Origin: Rhodospirillaceae bacterium Spongia-Bin9
Lineage (GTDB): Bacteria; Pseudomonadota; Alphaproteobacteria; Bin65
Length of the DNA stretch: 35,937 bases
Reading direction: 5' to 3'
Assembly (NCBI GenBank): GCA_900197615.1
Contig: FZLR01000026.1
Span: 1-35,937, forward strand
Made by a program: the position numbers and the translations under genes. Shown in pieces: positions 8,505 to 18,628 of this stretch; positions within the stretch are counted from its first letter, which is position 1; each line of letters opens with the position of its first letter. The notes below the pieces were generated by a model that was not told the DNA's origin, did not search any database, and saw nothing but the letters and a program-made list of their open reading frames with translations.

Positions 8505-10592
8505 CTAATGCGCCAGCACAGCTAGCATCAGCAAGGCCACGATATTCGTGATCTTGATCATCGGGTTGACGGCCGGGCCGGCGGTATCCTTGTAGGGATC
8601 GCCGACCGTATCGCCCGTCACGGCCGCCTTGTGGGCTTCGCTGCCTTTGCCGCCGTGGTTGCCGTCCTCGATATATTTCTTGGCGTTGTCCCACGCGCCG
8701 CCTCCCGCCGTCATAGAAAGGGCGACGAACAGGCCCGTGGCGATCACGCCGAGCAGCATCGCGCCGACGCAGGACAACGCCGCCGATTTGCCGCCGATCG
8801 CCCAGATCACCAGGAACAGCACGATCGGGGACAGCACCGGCAGCATCGACGGCACGATCATTTCCTTGATCGCCGCCTTGGTCAGCAGGTCGACGCAGCG
8901 GCCGTATTCCGGCTTGCCGGTGCCTTCCATGATGCCGTCGATCTCGCGGAACTGGCGGCGCACCTCGACCACGACCGACCCGGCGGCGCGGCCGACGGCG
9001 GTCATGCCCATCGAGCCGAACAGATAGGGCAGGAGGCCGCCGACGATCAGGCCGACCACGACATACGGGTTGGACAGCGAGAAGTTCACCGTCACATCCT
9101 TGAAGAAGGGCACTTCGGCCGCCTTGAAATAGGCGATATCCTGGGTATAGGCGGCGAACAGTACCAGCGCGCCCAGGCCGGCCGAGCCGATGGCGTAGCC
9201 CTTGGTCACCGCCTTGGTGGTGTTGCCCACGGCGTCCAGCGCATCGGTCGTCTTCCGCACTTCTTCTTCCAGATCCGCCATTTCGGCGATGCCGCCGGCA
9301 TTGTCCGTGACCGGGCCGTAGGCGTCGAGCGCCACGACCATGCCGGCGAGCGCCAGCATCGCGGTCACCGCGATGGCGATGCCGAACAGGCCGGCGAGCA
9401 GGAAAGTCGACAGAATGGCCACGCAGATGATGATCGCCGGCAGCGCCGTCGCCTCCATCGAGATCGCGAGGCCCTGGATGACGTTCGTGCCGTGGCCGGT
9501 TTCCGACGACTTGGCGATCGAGAGCACCGGCCGGTAGTTCGTGCCGGTGTAGTATTCGGTCACCCAGATGATCAGCCCGGTCACGACCAGGCCGATCACG
9601 GCGCAGAGGAACAGGTCCATCCCGGTGAAGGCAGTGCCGCCGGCGTTGTAGGCCGTGCCGAAACCGACGACCAGTTCGGTCACCACCGCGATGCCGACGA
9701 GCGAGAGGACCGCCGCCGCGATGAAGCCCTTGTAGAGCGCGCCCATGATGTTGTTCGACGCACCGAGGCGGACGAAATAGGTGCCGATAATGGACGTGAC
9801 GATGCAGACGCCGCCGATGGCGAGCGGATAGATCAGGCCCTCCGGCATCCCGAAAATCAGCGCCAGCACCATGGTGGCGACGATGGTCACGGCATAGGTC
9901 TCGAACAGGTCGGCCGCCATGCCGGCGCAGTCGCCGACATTGTCGCCGACATTGTCTGCGATCACGGCCGGGTTGCGCGGGTCGTCTTCCGGGATGCCGG
10001 CTTCCACCTTGCCCACCAGGTCGGCGCCGACATCGGCGCCCTTGGTGAAGATGCCGCCGCCGAGACGGGCGAAAATCGAGATCAGCGAGGCGCCGAAGCC
10101 GAGCGCCACAAGCGCGTCGATCAGGCCGCGCTGGTCCATGCCCAGGGCGTTCAGGATCAGCAGGTAGCCGGCAACGGCCAGCAGGGCGAGGCCGGCGACC
10201 AACATGCCGGTGACGGCGCCGGCCTGGAAGGCGATCCTCAGGCCTTGGGCCAGGCCCTGCCGCGCTGCTTCTGCCGTCCGCACGTTGGCCCGGACCGAGA
10301 CGTTCATCCCGATATAGCCGGCCGCGCCGGACAGGATCGCGCCGATAACGAAGCCGACGGCAACCCAGACGCCGAGCAAAAGGCCGACAATGATGGCGAT
10401 GCCGACGCCGGCGACGGCGATCGTCATGTACTGGCGGTTCAGATAGGCGCGCGCGCCTTCCTGTATGGCGGCGGCAATCTCCTGCATCTTCTCGTTGCCG
10501 GCGCCGGCGGACAGCACCTGCCGGCTGGTGACGATGCCGTAGACGACCGCAAGCAGCGCGCAGATCAGCGCGAAATACGGTACCCAATCCAT
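8505..10592 (-). CDS. hppA: Membrane-bound proton-translocating pyrophosphatase, K+-independent type
   Basis: HppA couples pyrophosphate hydrolysis to proton export across the inner membrane. The 695-aa protein has about 16 hydrophobic segments, the catalytic loop with [20 protein letters not shown] (about 182-201), the signature [19 protein letters not shown] (213-231), and a C-terminal [15 protein letters not shown] loop. The segment [10 protein letters not shown] places Lys at 460 and Thr at 463, the pair that marks the potassium-independent subclass; potassium-dependent enzymes have Ala460. It is monocistronic: a bidirectional terminator follows it and a 239-bp gap precedes it. Confidence 0.97.
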   Translation of the reverse strand: MDWVPYFALICALLAVVYGIVTSRQVLSAGAGNEKMQEIAAAIQEGARAYLNRQYMTIAVAGVGIAIIVGLLLGVWVAVGFVIGAILSGAAGYIGMNVSVRANVRTAEAARQGLAQGLRIAFQAGAVTGMLVAGLALLAVAGYLLILNALGMDQRGLIDALVALGFGASLISIFARLGGGIFTKGADVGADLVGKVEAGIPEDDPRNPAVIADNVGDNVGDCAGMAADLFETYAVTIVATMVLALIFGMPEGLIYPLAIGGVCIVTSIIGTYFVRLGASNNIMGALYKGFIAAAVLSLVGIAVVTELVVGFGTAYNAGGTAFTGMDLFLCAVIGLVVTGLIIWVTEYYTGTNYRPVLSIAKSSETGHGTNVIQGLAISMEATALPAIIICVAILSTFLLAGLFGIAIAVTAMLALAGMVVALDAYGPVTDNAGGIAEMADLEEEVRKTTDALDAVGNTTKAVTKGYAIGSAGLGALVLFAAYTQDIAYFKAAEVPFFKDVTVNFSLSNPYVVVGLIVGGLLPYLFGSMGMTAVGRAAGSVVVEVRRQFREIDGIMEGTGKPEYGRCVDLLTKAAIKEMIVPSMLPVLSPIVLFLVIWAIGGKSAALSCVGAMLLGVIATGLFVALSMTAGGGAWDNAKKYIEDGNHGGKGSEAHKAAVTGDTVGDPYKDTAGPAVNPMIKITNIVALLMLAVLAH

Positions 10593-10831
10593 TTCAGGAG
10601 TGTCCTCTTCCCAAGATTCACTTCGAGGAGTCTGTTTCGGGGCGCTCTACCGATCCCGCGGTCCCGAAACGTACGGTTTCCAGTGAGGCCGGAAACCCTT
10701 GCCGGTTGTTCTCGTGCGTGCGGTCAGCGGGAATATCCCGGACGCGCGGTCACGTCCCCGGCGACGCGGCCGGACAATGCCGAAACCCTCAAGGGCTATC
10801 AATGTGACAACTTTGCGGCGGACAGGCCGGA

Positions 10832-11824
10832 TCAGCGATGCCGCCAGCCGGTCCGCGCAAGGGCGAGCGGCGTGCCGCCGCTGTCCAGAACCCGTACGCC
10901 GGAGCCGGGCATCGTCCGGCCGACCCGAGCGACCGGCGTTCCGGCCGTCCGGGCTATCGCCGTTACGGCGTCGCGCTGCACCGGCGGCGCCGTGAACAGC
11001 AATTCGTAGTCGTCGCCGGCGGCGATCCGCTCGGTGGCCGGATAGTCCATGGCGGCGGCCGCAGCCCCCGACCATGGCACATCGTCGAGCAGGACTTCCG
11101 CCGCGAGCCCCGATGCTCGCACCAAGTGGCCGAGATCGGCGATCAATCCGTCGGACACATCCAGGCAGGCGCTCGCCGTTCCGACCAGCGCCGGGCCGAG
11201 CGCGACCCGCGGCTCGGGAAGTTGGTAGCGGTCGACGGCAAATTGCCGTTGCGCAGCGTCGAGTCCCGCCGCTTCGCCGCGGCAGGCCCGCAGGCCGAGA
11301 CCGCCGTCGCCGATCGTCCCGGAGACGTAGACATCGTCGCCTGCCGCCGCCCCGTTGCGGCGCAACGGCCTGCTGTGCGCGAGCCGGCCGATTGCGGTGA
11401 CCGTCAGCATCGCGGGTCCGCGGGCGCTCACCGTGTCGCCGCCGATCAGTGTGACGCCGAACCGGGACTGGTCGGCCGCCAGGCCCTGCACCAGGGCAGC
11501 GATCCAGCCATCGTCCCTCTCTGCCGGGATCTGGAGCGCCAGGGAATAGACCTCCGGTGTCGCGCCCATGGCCGCCAGATCGGACAGGCTCGCCCGCAGC
11601 GCCTTTCGCGCCACCCGGTCCGGCGGATCGTCCGGCCGGAAGTGCACGCCCTCGACCAGCGCATCGGTCGTCAACACCCGGTCCACGCCGTCGGAGACGC
11701 CGAGCAGGGCGGCGTCGTCGGTCAGGCCGAACGCACCGGGCCAATCTGCCGCCAAGGGCGCGAAGTACCGGGCGATCAGATCGAATTCGCCCGACCGGGC
11801 CGGCCGGTCCGTCCGATCCACCAC
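10832..11824 (-). CDS. thiL: Thiamine-monophosphate kinase
   Basis: ThiL phosphorylates thiamine monophosphate to the active cofactor thiamine diphosphate. The 330-aa length is normal for this AIR-synthase-like fold. Visible motifs are GLTDDAALL (33-41) and VLTTDALVEGVHF for Mg/ATP binding, SLSDLAAMGA, LIGGDT, CLDVSDGLIADLGHL and AAGDDYELLF. The start is GTG at 11824 (a second GTG follows), three bases after the nusB stop, indicating co-transcription with nusB as is usual. Confidence 0.96.
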   Translation of the reverse strand: MVDRTDRPARSGEFDLIARYFAPLAADWPGAFGLTDDAALLGVSDGVDRVLTTDALVEGVHFRPDDPPDRVARKALRASLSDLAAMGATPEVYSLALQIPAERDDGWIAALVQGLAADQSRFGVTLIGGDTVSARGPAMLTVTAIGRLAHSRPLRRNGAAAGDDVYVSGTIGDGGLGLRACRGEAAGLDAAQRQFAVDRYQLPEPRVALGPALVGTASACLDVSDGLIADLGHLVRASGLAAEVLLDDVPWSGAAAAAMDYPATERIAAGDDYELLFTAPPVQRDAVTAIARTAGTPVARVGRTMPGSGVRVLDSGGTPLALARTGWRHR

Positions 11825-11827
11825 TAC

Positions 11828-12442
11828 CTAGGCCTCCGTTTCTACCCGCCCGGAATCCTCGGCCGTCTCTTGCAAAGCCGTCGCCTCGGAAGATTCGGCC
11901 GGTTCGGAAAATTCTCCAGAACGCAGCGAGCGCGCCAGCCTGTCGAGCATGCCGTTCACGAATGCGGGCTCGCGATTGTCGAAAAAGACCCGGGCGACGT
12001 CGACATATTCGGCAATGACGACCCGGGCCGGCGTTTCGCTGCGGCCGTGCAACTCCCACGCCCCGGCATTGAGCAAGGCCACCAGCACACGGTCCATCCG
12101 CTCCAGCGCCCAGTTTTCCGACAGCGATTCCTCGATCATCCGGTTCAGCGCCGCCCGGTCGCTGCAGGCGCCCTGCACAATTTCCGTGAACAACGCCTTG
12201 TCCGCGGCGGCAGACGGGCCGGCCTCGCGCATCCAGTGCAGGCGAAACTCGTCGACCACGTCGTCGGGCGCGGCGTCGGTCGCACTGAGCCGATACAGCG
12301 CCTGGACCGCCGCAATCCGCGCCTGGGTCCGCCGGTCGGTGCGCCGGTCGGGCTGCCGGCCGGGTTGCCGGTCTGTCGGGCGGCCGGCGCCGGGTCGGGC
12401 GCCGGCCGGGGCGCCGCTTTTCCCTGCAGGGGCCGCCGCCAT
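11828..12442 (-). CDS. nusB: Transcription antitermination factor NusB, with extended termini
   Basis: NusB binds boxA RNA with S10 (NusE) in rRNA antitermination. The all-helical core is clear from about residue 38 (TQARIAAVQALYRL) to 176, including RVLVALLNAGAWEL, PARVVIAEYVDVARVF and FVNGMLDRLAR. At 204 aa it is longer than the usual 140-160. The first 37 residues are a low-complexity Ala/Gly/Pro/Arg tract with repeated RPTDR/RQPDR-like units, and the tail is acidic. An internal start near the core is possible but no better ATG is seen. It lies 4 bp after ribH. Confidence 0.94.
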   Translation of the reverse strand: MAAAPAGKSGAPAGARPGAGRPTDRQPGRQPDRRTDRRTQARIAAVQALYRLSATDAAPDDVVDEFRLHWMREAGPSAAADKALFTEIVQGACSDRAALNRMIEESLSENWALERMDRVLVALLNAGAWELHGRSETPARVVIAEYVDVARVFFDNREPAFVNGMLDRLARSLRSGEFSEPAESSEATALQETAEDSGRVETEA

Positions 12443-12446
12443 CGGC

Positions 12447-12881
12447 TCAGGCGCCGGTGAAGCGGCGCTTCACTTCGATCATTCGCAGGCAGGCCACGGC
12501 GGCGTCCCGGCCCTTGTCCTTCTGCTTCGGATCGGCCCGCACCACGGCCTGCTCCCTGTTTTCAGTGGTCAGGATGCCGTAGCCGATCGGCGCGCGCTTG
12601 TGCAGCGCCAGTTCCTGAAGGCCGCGCGCGCTTTCCGAGCAGATATAGTCGTAGTGGGTGGTCTCGCCGCGGACCACGCAGCCCAGTGCCACGAAGCCGT
12701 CGAACCGGTCGAGGGCGAAATTGATCGTCGCCGGGATTTCGAAGGTGCCCGGCACCTCGATCCGTTCCCAGGTGGCGCCCACCTCCGTCAACACGGCTTC
12801 TGCGCCCTGGACCAGAAGATCGGCGATATCGGCGTAGAACCGCGCCTCGACAAGGAGGATGTGGGGCGGGCGGTAGGTCAT
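12447..12881 (-). CDS. ribH: 6,7-dimethyl-8-ribityllumazine synthase
   Basis: RibH condenses 5-amino-6-ribitylaminouracil with 3,4-dihydroxybutanone phosphate, the penultimate riboflavin step. The 144-aa sequence has ARFYADIADLL, the VPGTFEIPATI substrate loop (43-53), ALGCVVRGETTHYDYIC with the catalytic-region His (64-80), and PIGYGILTTEN. It has standard length. It lies 14 bp downstream of ribB(A), upstream of nusB. Confidence 0.97.
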   Translation of the reverse strand: MTYRPPHILLVEARFYADIADLLVQGAEAVLTEVGATWERIEVPGTFEIPATINFALDRFDGFVALGCVVRGETTHYDYICSESARGLQELALHKRAPIGYGILTTENREQAVVRADPKQKDKGRDAAVACLRMIEVKRRFTGA

Positions 12882-12895
12882 GCGGGCTTGCGCCT

Positions 12896-14071
12896 TTACT
12901 TGTTCGGGATGGGAATGCGGCCGCCGATCGACAGGTCGTATCCATCCAGGCCGATTACGGTCCGGTTGCTGTTGGTCAGCAGGAGCATGTCGCGAATGCC
13001 GAGATCGGTCAGAATCTGCGCCCCGACGCCGTAATTGCGCAATTCGCCCTGCGGTCCGCCGACGCCGTCGCCGACCGATTCGCGGTTGCCCAGATGGCCC
13101 GATGTGGCGAGCGACAAGGGTTCGCGGATCAACACCGCGGCGCCCCGGCCCGCCTCGCCGATCATCCGCATGGCCCGCTGGAGTTCGCCCGATTTGCTCG
13201 TGCCGGCCTGATACAGGAGATCGCTGAATACGTTGAGGGCGTGCATCCGGACCATGACCGGCGCGCCGTCGGCAACATCGCCCTTGACCAGCGCGATATG
13301 CTCGGTGCCGGAAATCCGGTTGCGGTAGACGATAGCGCGGAACTGACCGCCGAAATCGGACGTGAAATCGCCCTCCTCGACCCGCTCGACGATCTTGTCG
13401 AAGCGGCGGCGGTAGGCGATCAGATAGTCGATCGCGCCGATCTTGAGGCCGTGGAACTGAGCGAAAGCCACGAGCTGCGGCAGGCGCGCCATCGAGCCGT
13501 CCTCGTCCATGATCTCGCAGATCACGCCGGAGGGGTGCAGACCGGCCAGCCGGGCCAGGTCGACCGCCGCTTCGGTATGGCCGGTGCGCACCAGCACGCC
13601 GCCGTCGCGGGCGACCAGCGGAAAGACATGGCCGGGCGTCGTGATCGCGCTGGCGTCGGACGCTTCGTCGATCGCAACCGCGATGGTGTGCGCCCGGTCA
13701 TGGGCAGAGATGCCGGTCGTCACCCCTTCGCGCGCTTCGATGGAGACGGTAAACGCCGTCGAGAACCGGCTGTTGTTCTTCTGGGGCATCAATTGCAGGC
13801 CGAGGTGGGCCGCCCGCTCCCCCGTCATGGCGAGGCAGATCAGGCCGCGGCCGTATTTGGCCATGAAATTGATCGCCTCCGGCGTCGCCTTCTCGGCCGG
13901 AATGATCAGATCGCCTTCATTTTCCCGGTCTTCGTCGTCGACCAGGATGAACATTTTGCCCCGGCGGGCATCCTCGATGACTTCCTCGATCGGCGACAGG
14001 AAAGCCAGATCGTCCGCCGCACGGCGCACATCCTGTTTCGACACCAGACTCAGACGATCTCTATTGCTCAC
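12896..14071 (-). CDS. ribB: 3,4-dihydroxy-2-butanone 4-phosphate synthase with a degenerate GTP cyclohydrolase II-like domain
   Basis: Residues 1-225 are an intact RibB domain: FILVDDEDRENEGDLIIPAE with the acidic metal-binding cluster, TGISAHDRAHT, and RTGHTEAAVDLARLAG. Residues about 230-391 align with GTP cyclohydrolase II (EHIALVKGD..., LRNYGVGAQILTDLGI..., GLDGYDLSIGGRIPI). However, the zinc site is lost: the usual SECLTGD...LRCDCG region reads HALNVFSDLLYQAGTSKSGE with no cysteine, and the QEGRGIGL loop is replaced. It should therefore make only the dihydroxybutanone phosphate, so a separate ribA is expected elsewhere in the genome. The frame is open far upstream. I chose the GTG at 14071, which overlaps the ribE stop as GTGA. 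Confidence 0.93.
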   Translation of the reverse strand: MSNRDRLSLVSKQDVRRAADDLAFLSPIEEVIEDARRGKMFILVDDEDRENEGDLIIPAEKATPEAINFMAKYGRGLICLAMTGERAAHLGLQLMPQKNNSRFSTAFTVSIEAREGVTTGISAHDRAHTIAVAIDEASDASAITTPGHVFPLVARDGGVLVRTGHTEAAVDLARLAGLHPSGVICEIMDEDGSMARLPQLVAFAQFHGLKIGAIDYLIAYRRRFDKIVERVEEGDFTSDFGGQFRAIVYRNRISGTEHIALVKGDVADGAPVMVRMHALNVFSDLLYQAGTSKSGELQRAMRMIGEAGRGAAVLIREPLSLATSGHLGNRESVGDGVGGPQGELRNYGVGAQILTDLGIRDMLLLTNSNRTVIGLDGYDLSIGGRIPIPNK

Positions 14072-14694
14072 GCCGAGGTTTCTCCGCTCGCCGGATCGAA
14101 TGACAACATTCGCTGAACGTAACGCGCCATCAGGTCCACTTCCAGATTGAACGGGCTGTCCTGCTGCAAATCGCCCAAAGTGGTCACGGCCAGCGTGTGC
14201 GGGATCAGGTTGACGGAAAATCGGGAGTCTGCGCCATCTTCCACGGCATTGACCGTCAGCGACACGCCGTCTACCGCAACCGAACCCTTGGCCGCGACGT
14301 AGCGGCCGAACGCACGGCCGATAGCGAAGCGAAAAACCTCGCTGCCCGACGCCGGAGCGCGCGATACGACATGGCCGACGGTATCGATATGGCCGGATAC
14401 GATATGCCCGCCCAGTTCGTCCTGCGCCCGCAAAGCCCGCTCGAGATTGATGCGCCGGCCTTCGCGCCAGCGGCCCAGCGTCGTGCAGGACAGGGTCTCG
14501 TCCGACGCCTCGACCGCGAACCAGCCCGGCCCGGTCTCGATCGCGGTGAGGCATACCCCGCTGCACGCGATCGACGCGCCGATCGCAATTCCGGCCGTAT
14601 CGTAGGCCGTTTCGATCTCGAACCTTGTGTCGCCGCCCTCCGGCCGGGTCAGGCGGCGGACATGGCCGATATCCGTTACGATTCCGGTAAACAT
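14068..14694 (-). CDS. ribE: Riboflavin synthase, alpha chain
   Basis: The enzyme dismutates two lumazines to riboflavin. The 208-aa protein starts MFTGIVTDIGHVRRL and shows the duplicated barrel of the family: GASIACSGVCLTAIE in repeat one and GSVAVDGVSLTVNAVE in repeat two, with GGHIVSGHIDTVGHV between. The frame stays open upstream into ribD, but ATG 14694 gives the invariant MFTGI start. It is 35 bp after ribD and overlaps ribB by 4 nt. Confidence 0.97.
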   Translation of the reverse strand: MFTGIVTDIGHVRRLTRPEGGDTRFEIETAYDTAGIAIGASIACSGVCLTAIETGPGWFAVEASDETLSCTTLGRWREGRRINLERALRAQDELGGHIVSGHIDTVGHVVSRAPASGSEVFRFAIGRAFGRYVAAKGSVAVDGVSLTVNAVEDGADSRFSVNLIPHTLAVTTLGDLQQDSPFNLEVDLMARYVQRMLSFDPASGETSA

Positions 14695-14729
14695 GGGTCC
14701 TGCATACAAGGGCAGCGCTGTGCCCGGTT

Positions 14730-15836
14730 CTACCCGGATTTGCGGTCGCGTTGCCAGATTTCCAGCAAGTCGTCGCCGCAGGGTTCGCGGGATTGCAGGC
14801 GCCAGGCGCCGGCGTCGGCAAGACGATCGAGCCCCAGATCGCCCACGCCCGGGCGGGCATCGCTGCCCAGCACGGCGCCGGCGCGGAACCAATAGAGCCG
14901 GTCTGCGAGGTCGGCACGCAACAGGCTCGCGGCCACCTGTCCGCCGCCTTCGACCAGAATGTCGTTGAGCCCTTCCTGGCCCAGCACCGCTGCGACGACT
15001 TCGGCATCGGGTCGGTCTGCGTCGTCGGCCGGGACGGTAAATCGGCGGACCTCCGGTGCATCGGACGCACCGCCCTGCGCCTCCTGCAGCGAGAACTGCC
15101 AGACAGGATGCCCGGCAGCAGTCCGGGCGAGGCGGCTGTCCGCCGGCAGCCGACCTTGCGAATCGAGGACTATACGCAGGGTCCGCCGCGCGATACCCGG
15201 CAGGCGGCAGGTCAGCGTCGGATCGTCGGCCAACACCGTACCGATGCCGACCATGACGGCATCGTGGGCCGCACGCAGGGCATGCGCGCGCGCGCGGGCG
15301 AGCGGCCCGGTGATCCATTTGCTGTCGCCGCCGGCAGTCGCGATCCGACCGTCCAGACTGGTTGCCAGCTTAAGCGATAACCGCGGGCGTCCCAGGCGTT
15401 GGCGCATCAGGTATCCGCCGAGGTCGTCGGCCGCCGGTTCGGCACAGATACCGGATTCTACGGCAATCCCCGCCAACCTCAGCTGGACCAGACCCCGTCC
15501 GTTTACACGGCCGTCCGGATCGTCCATCGCGGTCACAACGCGGGCGACGCCGGCTTCGATCAGCGCGTTGGCGCAGGGCGGAGTCCGGCCTTGGTGGGAA
15601 CAGGGCTCCAGGGTGATGTATGCGGTCGCACCGCGGGCCGATTCGCCGGCACGCCGCAGCGCCTCGGCTTCCGCATGCGGACGACCGCCGGGCTGGGTCC
15701 AGCCGCGTCCGACGACACGGCCGTCATTAACCAGCACGCAGCCGACCGCGGGGTTTGGCGCGGTTGTGCCAAGGCCGCGCCGGCCCAGGGTCAGGGCCGC
15801 CGTCATCCAGCCGCGGTCAGCGTCGCCGGCGCTCAA
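14730..15836 (-). CDS. ribD: Bifunctional riboflavin biosynthesis deaminase/reductase
   Basis: Residues 1-145 form the deaminase with the zinc site HAEAEAL and [11 protein letters not shown]. Residues 150-368 form the NADPH-dependent reductase: [33 protein letters not shown] and [13 protein letters not shown]. Together they carry out steps two and three of riboflavin synthesis. The chosen start is TTG at 15836, which overlaps the nrdR stop as TTGA. The next candidate, the ATG at 15806, would cut into the first conserved helix ([14 protein letters not shown]), so TTG is preferred. No FMN riboswitch lies upstream because nrdR directly overlaps. Confidence 0.95.
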   Translation of the reverse strand: MSAGDADRGWMTAALTLGRRGLGTTAPNPAVGCVLVNDGRVVGRGWTQPGGRPHAEAEALRRAGESARGATAYITLEPCSHQGRTPPCANALIEAGVARVVTAMDDPDGRVNGRGLVQLRLAGIAVESGICAEPAADDLGGYLMRQRLGRPRLSLKLATSLDGRIATAGGDSKWITGPLARARAHALRAAHDAVMVGIGTVLADDPTLTCRLPGIARRTLRIVLDSQGRLPADSRLARTAAGHPVWQFSLQEAQGGASDAPEVRRFTVPADDADRPDAEVVAAVLGQEGLNDILVEGGGQVAASLLRADLADRLYWFRAGAVLGSDARPGVGDLGLDRLADAGAWRLQSREPCGDDLLEIWQRDRKSG

Positions 15837-16309
15837 TCTTCCGCCGCCACTTCCTCTTCCCGATCGCCCAGGCTGCCGAGAAACTGCTCGAAATCCTTGG
15901 CTTCGCGGAAGTTCTTGTAGACCGAAGCGAAGCGGACATAAGCGACCTGGTCGAGGCCGGCCAGGGCCTCCATCACCAGCTCGCCGATATGTTTGGCGGG
16001 AATGTCCGCTTCGCCGGAACTCTCAAGCCGGCGCGTGATCGAGTTGACGATCCGATCGATCCGGTCTTCGGCGATCGGCCGCTTGCGCAGCGCGATAGAG
16101 AGGGAGCGGAACAGCTTGTCGCGATCGAACGGCACGCGCTGGCCGTTCTTCTTGACGACCATCAGGTCCCGCAGCTGCACCCGCTCGAAGGTCGTGAACC
16201 GGGAGCCGCAGGAGGCGCAGAAACGGCGCCGCCGAATCGACGAGCCGTCCTCGGTCGGCCGCGAATCCTTGACTTGGGTGTCTTCACCCCCACAGAACGG
16301 ACAGCGCAT
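15833..16309 (-). CDS. nrdR: Transcriptional repressor NrdR
   Basis: NrdR represses ribonucleotide reductase genes in response to dATP/ATP. The 158-aa protein has the N-terminal zinc ribbon [13 protein letters not shown]...[18 protein letters not shown] (1-44) and an ATP-cone domain (about 49-139) with [16 protein letters not shown] and [13 protein letters not shown]. The ATG follows a good Shine-Dalgarno, GGGAGAGG. It begins 80 bp downstream of glyA, so it may be read from the glyA transcript or from a promoter in the gap. Confidence 0.97.
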   Translation of the reverse strand: MRCPFCGGEDTQVKDSRPTEDGSSIRRRRFCASCGSRFTTFERVQLRDLMVVKKNGQRVPFDRDKLFRSLSIALRKRPIAEDRIDRIVNSITRRLESSGEADIPAKHIGELVMEALAGLDQVAYVRFASVYKNFREAKDFEQFLGSLGDREEEVAAED

Positions 16310-16389
16310 GGCCCTCTCCCTTTTTCGACCTTCAACGCCGCGACGCCGTCAACGCCGCCACATTGTCGGGCCGCCCCTTCGCCGGGCCG

Positions 16390-17700
16390 CTACATGCCCG
16401 GATAGACCGGAAACCGCCGGCACAGCGCAAGGACCCGGTCCCGGGCTGCAGCCTCGGCCGCCGAATTGTCCCCGGGATTGGCCGCCAGGCCCTCCAGCAC
16501 ATCGGCGATCAGGTCGCCGACCTGTTCGAATTCCGCGGTGCCGAAGCCGCGGGTCGTTGCGGCCGGCGTGCCGAGCCTTATCCCCGAAGTCACGGTCGGT
16601 TTCTCGGGATCGAACGGAATGGCGTTCTTGTTGCAGGTGATCCCGGCACGCTCCAGGCTCTCGTCGGCGATGTTGCCGGTCACCTGCTTGGGGCGCAGGT
16701 CGACCAGCATCAGATGGGTGTCCGTGCCGCCGGCGACCATCGCAAAGCCGCGCTCGACCAAACGGGCCGACAATGCCTTCGCATTGGCGACGATGGCCTG
16801 GCAATAGACCCGGAACTCCGGCGTGAGCGCTTCCTTGAAGGCCGCGGCCTTGCCTGCAATCTGGTGCATCAGCGGCCCGCCCTGGGAACCCGGAAAAACG
16901 GCCGAATTGATCTTTTTCGCCAGATCCGGATCGTCGGTCAGGATCATGCCGCCGCGGGCGCCGCGCAGCGTCTTGTGGGTCGTGGTCGTGGTGATATGGG
17001 CAAACGGCACCGGGTTCGGATGCACGCCGGCAGCCACCAGGCCGGCGAAATGGGCCATGTCCACCATCAACCTCGCGCCGACGCTGTCGGCAATCTCGCG
17101 GAAGCGGGCGAAATCGAGGAAGCGCGGATAGGCCGACCCGCCGGCGATGATGAGCTTCGGGCGGTGCTCTTCGGCCAGCGCGACGACCCGGCCGTAGTCG
17201 ATCAGGTGATTGTCCTCGCGCACGCCGTACTGGACCGCGTCGAACCATTTGCCGGAAAGCGCCGGTGCGGCGCCGTGGGTCAGATGCCCGCCGGCCGCAA
17301 GCGACAGGCCGAGGATCGTGTCGCCGGGTTTGAGCAGCGCCATCATAACGGCCGTGTTGGCCTGCGCGCCGGAGTGGGGCTGCACGTTGGCGAACGCACA
17401 GCCGAACAACTGTTTCGCGCGTTCGATCGCCAGGCTTTCCGCGACATCGACATGATCGCAGCCGGCATAGTAACGGCGCGCGGGATAGCCTTCGGCATAT
17501 TTGTTGGTGAGCACGGAGCCCTGGGCCTCCAGCACGGCGCGGGAGACGATATTCTCGGAGGCGATCAGTTCGATCTGCTCCTGCTGCCGGCTCAGTTCGG
17601 CCCGGATGCTGTCGTACAGTTCCGGGTCGGACTGTTGCAGCGGAGCCGTGAAGAAACTGTCGTGAAAAGGCAGGATCGTTGCGGCGCCGGAGCTTGTCAT
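16390..17700 (-). CDS. glyA: Serine hydroxymethyltransferase
   Basis: GlyA interconverts serine and glycine, charging tetrahydrofolate with a one-carbon unit. The 436-aa sequence contains [11 protein letters not shown] (43-53), [16 protein letters not shown], a PHSGAQAN segment, [13 protein letters not shown], and the PLP-lysine motif [14 protein letters not shown] with Lys243. It has normal length, is cytosolic, and ends RFPVYPGM. It is flanked by rpiB upstream (33 bp) and nrdR downstream, the standard alphaproteobacterial arrangement. Confidence 0.98.
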   Translation of the reverse strand: MTSSGAATILPFHDSFFTAPLQQSDPELYDSIRAELSRQQEQIELIASENIVSRAVLEAQGSVLTNKYAEGYPARRYYAGCDHVDVAESLAIERAKQLFGCAFANVQPHSGAQANTAVMMALLKPGDTILGLSLAAGGHLTHGAAPALSGKWFDAVQYGVREDNHLIDYGRVVALAEEHRPKLIIAGGSAYPRFLDFARFREIADSVGARLMVDMAHFAGLVAAGVHPNPVPFAHITTTTTHKTLRGARGGMILTDDPDLAKKINSAVFPGSQGGPLMHQIAGKAAAFKEALTPEFRVYCQAIVANAKALSARLVERGFAMVAGGTDTHLMLVDLRPKQVTGNIADESLERAGITCNKNAIPFDPEKPTVTSGIRLGTPAATTRGFGTAEFEQVGDLIADVLEGLAANPGDNSAAEAAARDRVLALCRRFPVYPGM

Positions 17701-17733
17701 CGGAGTATCTTCGGTTGCGCGCCGGGCGTCCGG

Positions 17734-18180
17734 TCAACTCGCGCCGCGGTCGATCTTGTCGACCCGCGCCTCGTGCCGGCCGCCGTCGAACGGCGTTTCG
17801 AGGAAAGTGCGCAGCGCGTCGCGGGCGGTTTCGATGCCGATCAACCGCTCGCCCAGCGCCAGAACATTGGCATTATTATGCTGGCGCGACAGGCGCGCCG
17901 AGAGGCTATCGTGACACAGCGCGGCGCGCACGCCCCGGTGGCGGTTGAGCGTTATGCTGATGCCGATGCCGGTGCCGCACACGGCCACGCCGATCTCGGC
18001 GTCGCCCGCCGTCACCGACTGCGCCAGCGCATGGCCGAAATCCGGATAGTCGACAGGGTCCGCCGTTGCCGGGCCCAGGTCCAGAACCGTGTAGCCCAAG
18101 CCTTTCAAATCTTCGGCCAGGGCGGCCTTGAGGACAATGCCCGCATGATCCGATGCAACGGCTACGGTTTTCGGTTTCAC
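17734..18180 (-). CDS. rpiB: Ribose-5-phosphate isomerase B
   Basis: RpiB interconverts ribose-5-phosphate and ribulose-5-phosphate. The 148-aa product carries VAVASDHAGIVLKAAL, DYPDFGHALAQSV, the catalytic cysteine loop AVCGTGIGISI (Cys68), and CHDSLSARLSRQHNNANVLALGERLIG. The frame is open well upstream, but the GTG at 18180 gives the standard N-terminus and has AAGGA about seven bases before it. It is the first gene of the glyA-nrdR-rib cluster, so ribose phosphate supply and riboflavin synthesis sit together. Confidence 0.95.
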   Translation of the reverse strand: MKPKTVAVASDHAGIVLKAALAEDLKGLGYTVLDLGPATADPVDYPDFGHALAQSVTAGDAEIGVAVCGTGIGISITLNRHRGVRAALCHDSLSARLSRQHNNANVLALGERLIGIETARDALRTFLETPFDGGRHEARVDKIDRGAS

Positions 18181-18559
18181 TCGCCGTTCCTTCGCTGGCC
18201 GGCAGAGCCCGGCCCGATTGCGTGCAGGCCGCCACACGATGCGCCGGGCATCCCTGTGCCGGCCGGCAACAAATCCGGTCCTGACCACCAGATATCGCGG
18301 ATCGCACCGATCCGACGACACGATCTCGTATACTCTCATCGTAACCCGAAGGCAATTCCATGCCGGCCGGCCGCCGCCCGCTTCCGGAGAGGCCTGCGGC
18401 ACGGCCGTTCAATGCAGCCTGAAAACACGCCAAGCCGGCAGCAAGACGGCCGAACGACAACAGAGATTTCGCCGGCCCGAACGACACAAATTATGAGTAT
18501 CGGATTAACGAGATGGAATAACAGACTGAAATAACGAAGAGAAACTTAATCTACGGAAA

Positions 18560-18590
18560 TTGACATTCTGTTAATGCTGTGCAATAGATT
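18560..18590 (+). promoter_or_regulatory. Candidate promoter of the mucR-like gene
   Basis: An exact TTGACA at 18560-18565 is followed 17-19 bp later by AATAGATT, a poor -10 element, about 80 bp before the mucR start in AT-rich DNA. The -35 is convincing, the -10 is not. MucR family members repress their own genes, so a binding site may overlap. Confidence 0.4.
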
Positions 18591-18612
18591 GCAATGCGTG
18601 CGTGTGGATTAA

Positions 18613-18628
18613 CACCGTAAAAACGGTG
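18613..18628. promoter_or_regulatory. Short perfect palindrome upstream of mucR
   Basis: CACCGT and ACGGTG are separated by AAAA, flanked by ATT on the left and AAT on the right. It lies between the putative promoter and the start codon, so it could be an operator or a 5'-UTR hairpin. It is not a terminator because no T-run follows. Confidence 0.35.

Noticed and set aside
8631-11009. A 792-codon plus-strand open frame opposite hppA and thiL
   Set aside because: It is the complementary-frame shadow of GC-rich coding DNA, rich in His/Arg/Asp/Gly with no domain, while hppA and thiL on the other strand are unambiguous.
12330-12442. GGC/CGG-rich repeats at the nusB N-terminus as a mobile or regulatory repeat
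   Set aside because: They are imperfect, codon-phased and encode a low-complexity Arg/Pro/Gly linker; no separate structure is needed to explain them.
15833-15836. FMN riboswitch ahead of the riboflavin genes
   Set aside because: ribD overlaps nrdR and the following rib genes are separated by 0-35 bp, so there is no room; no RFN-like conserved blocks were seen.
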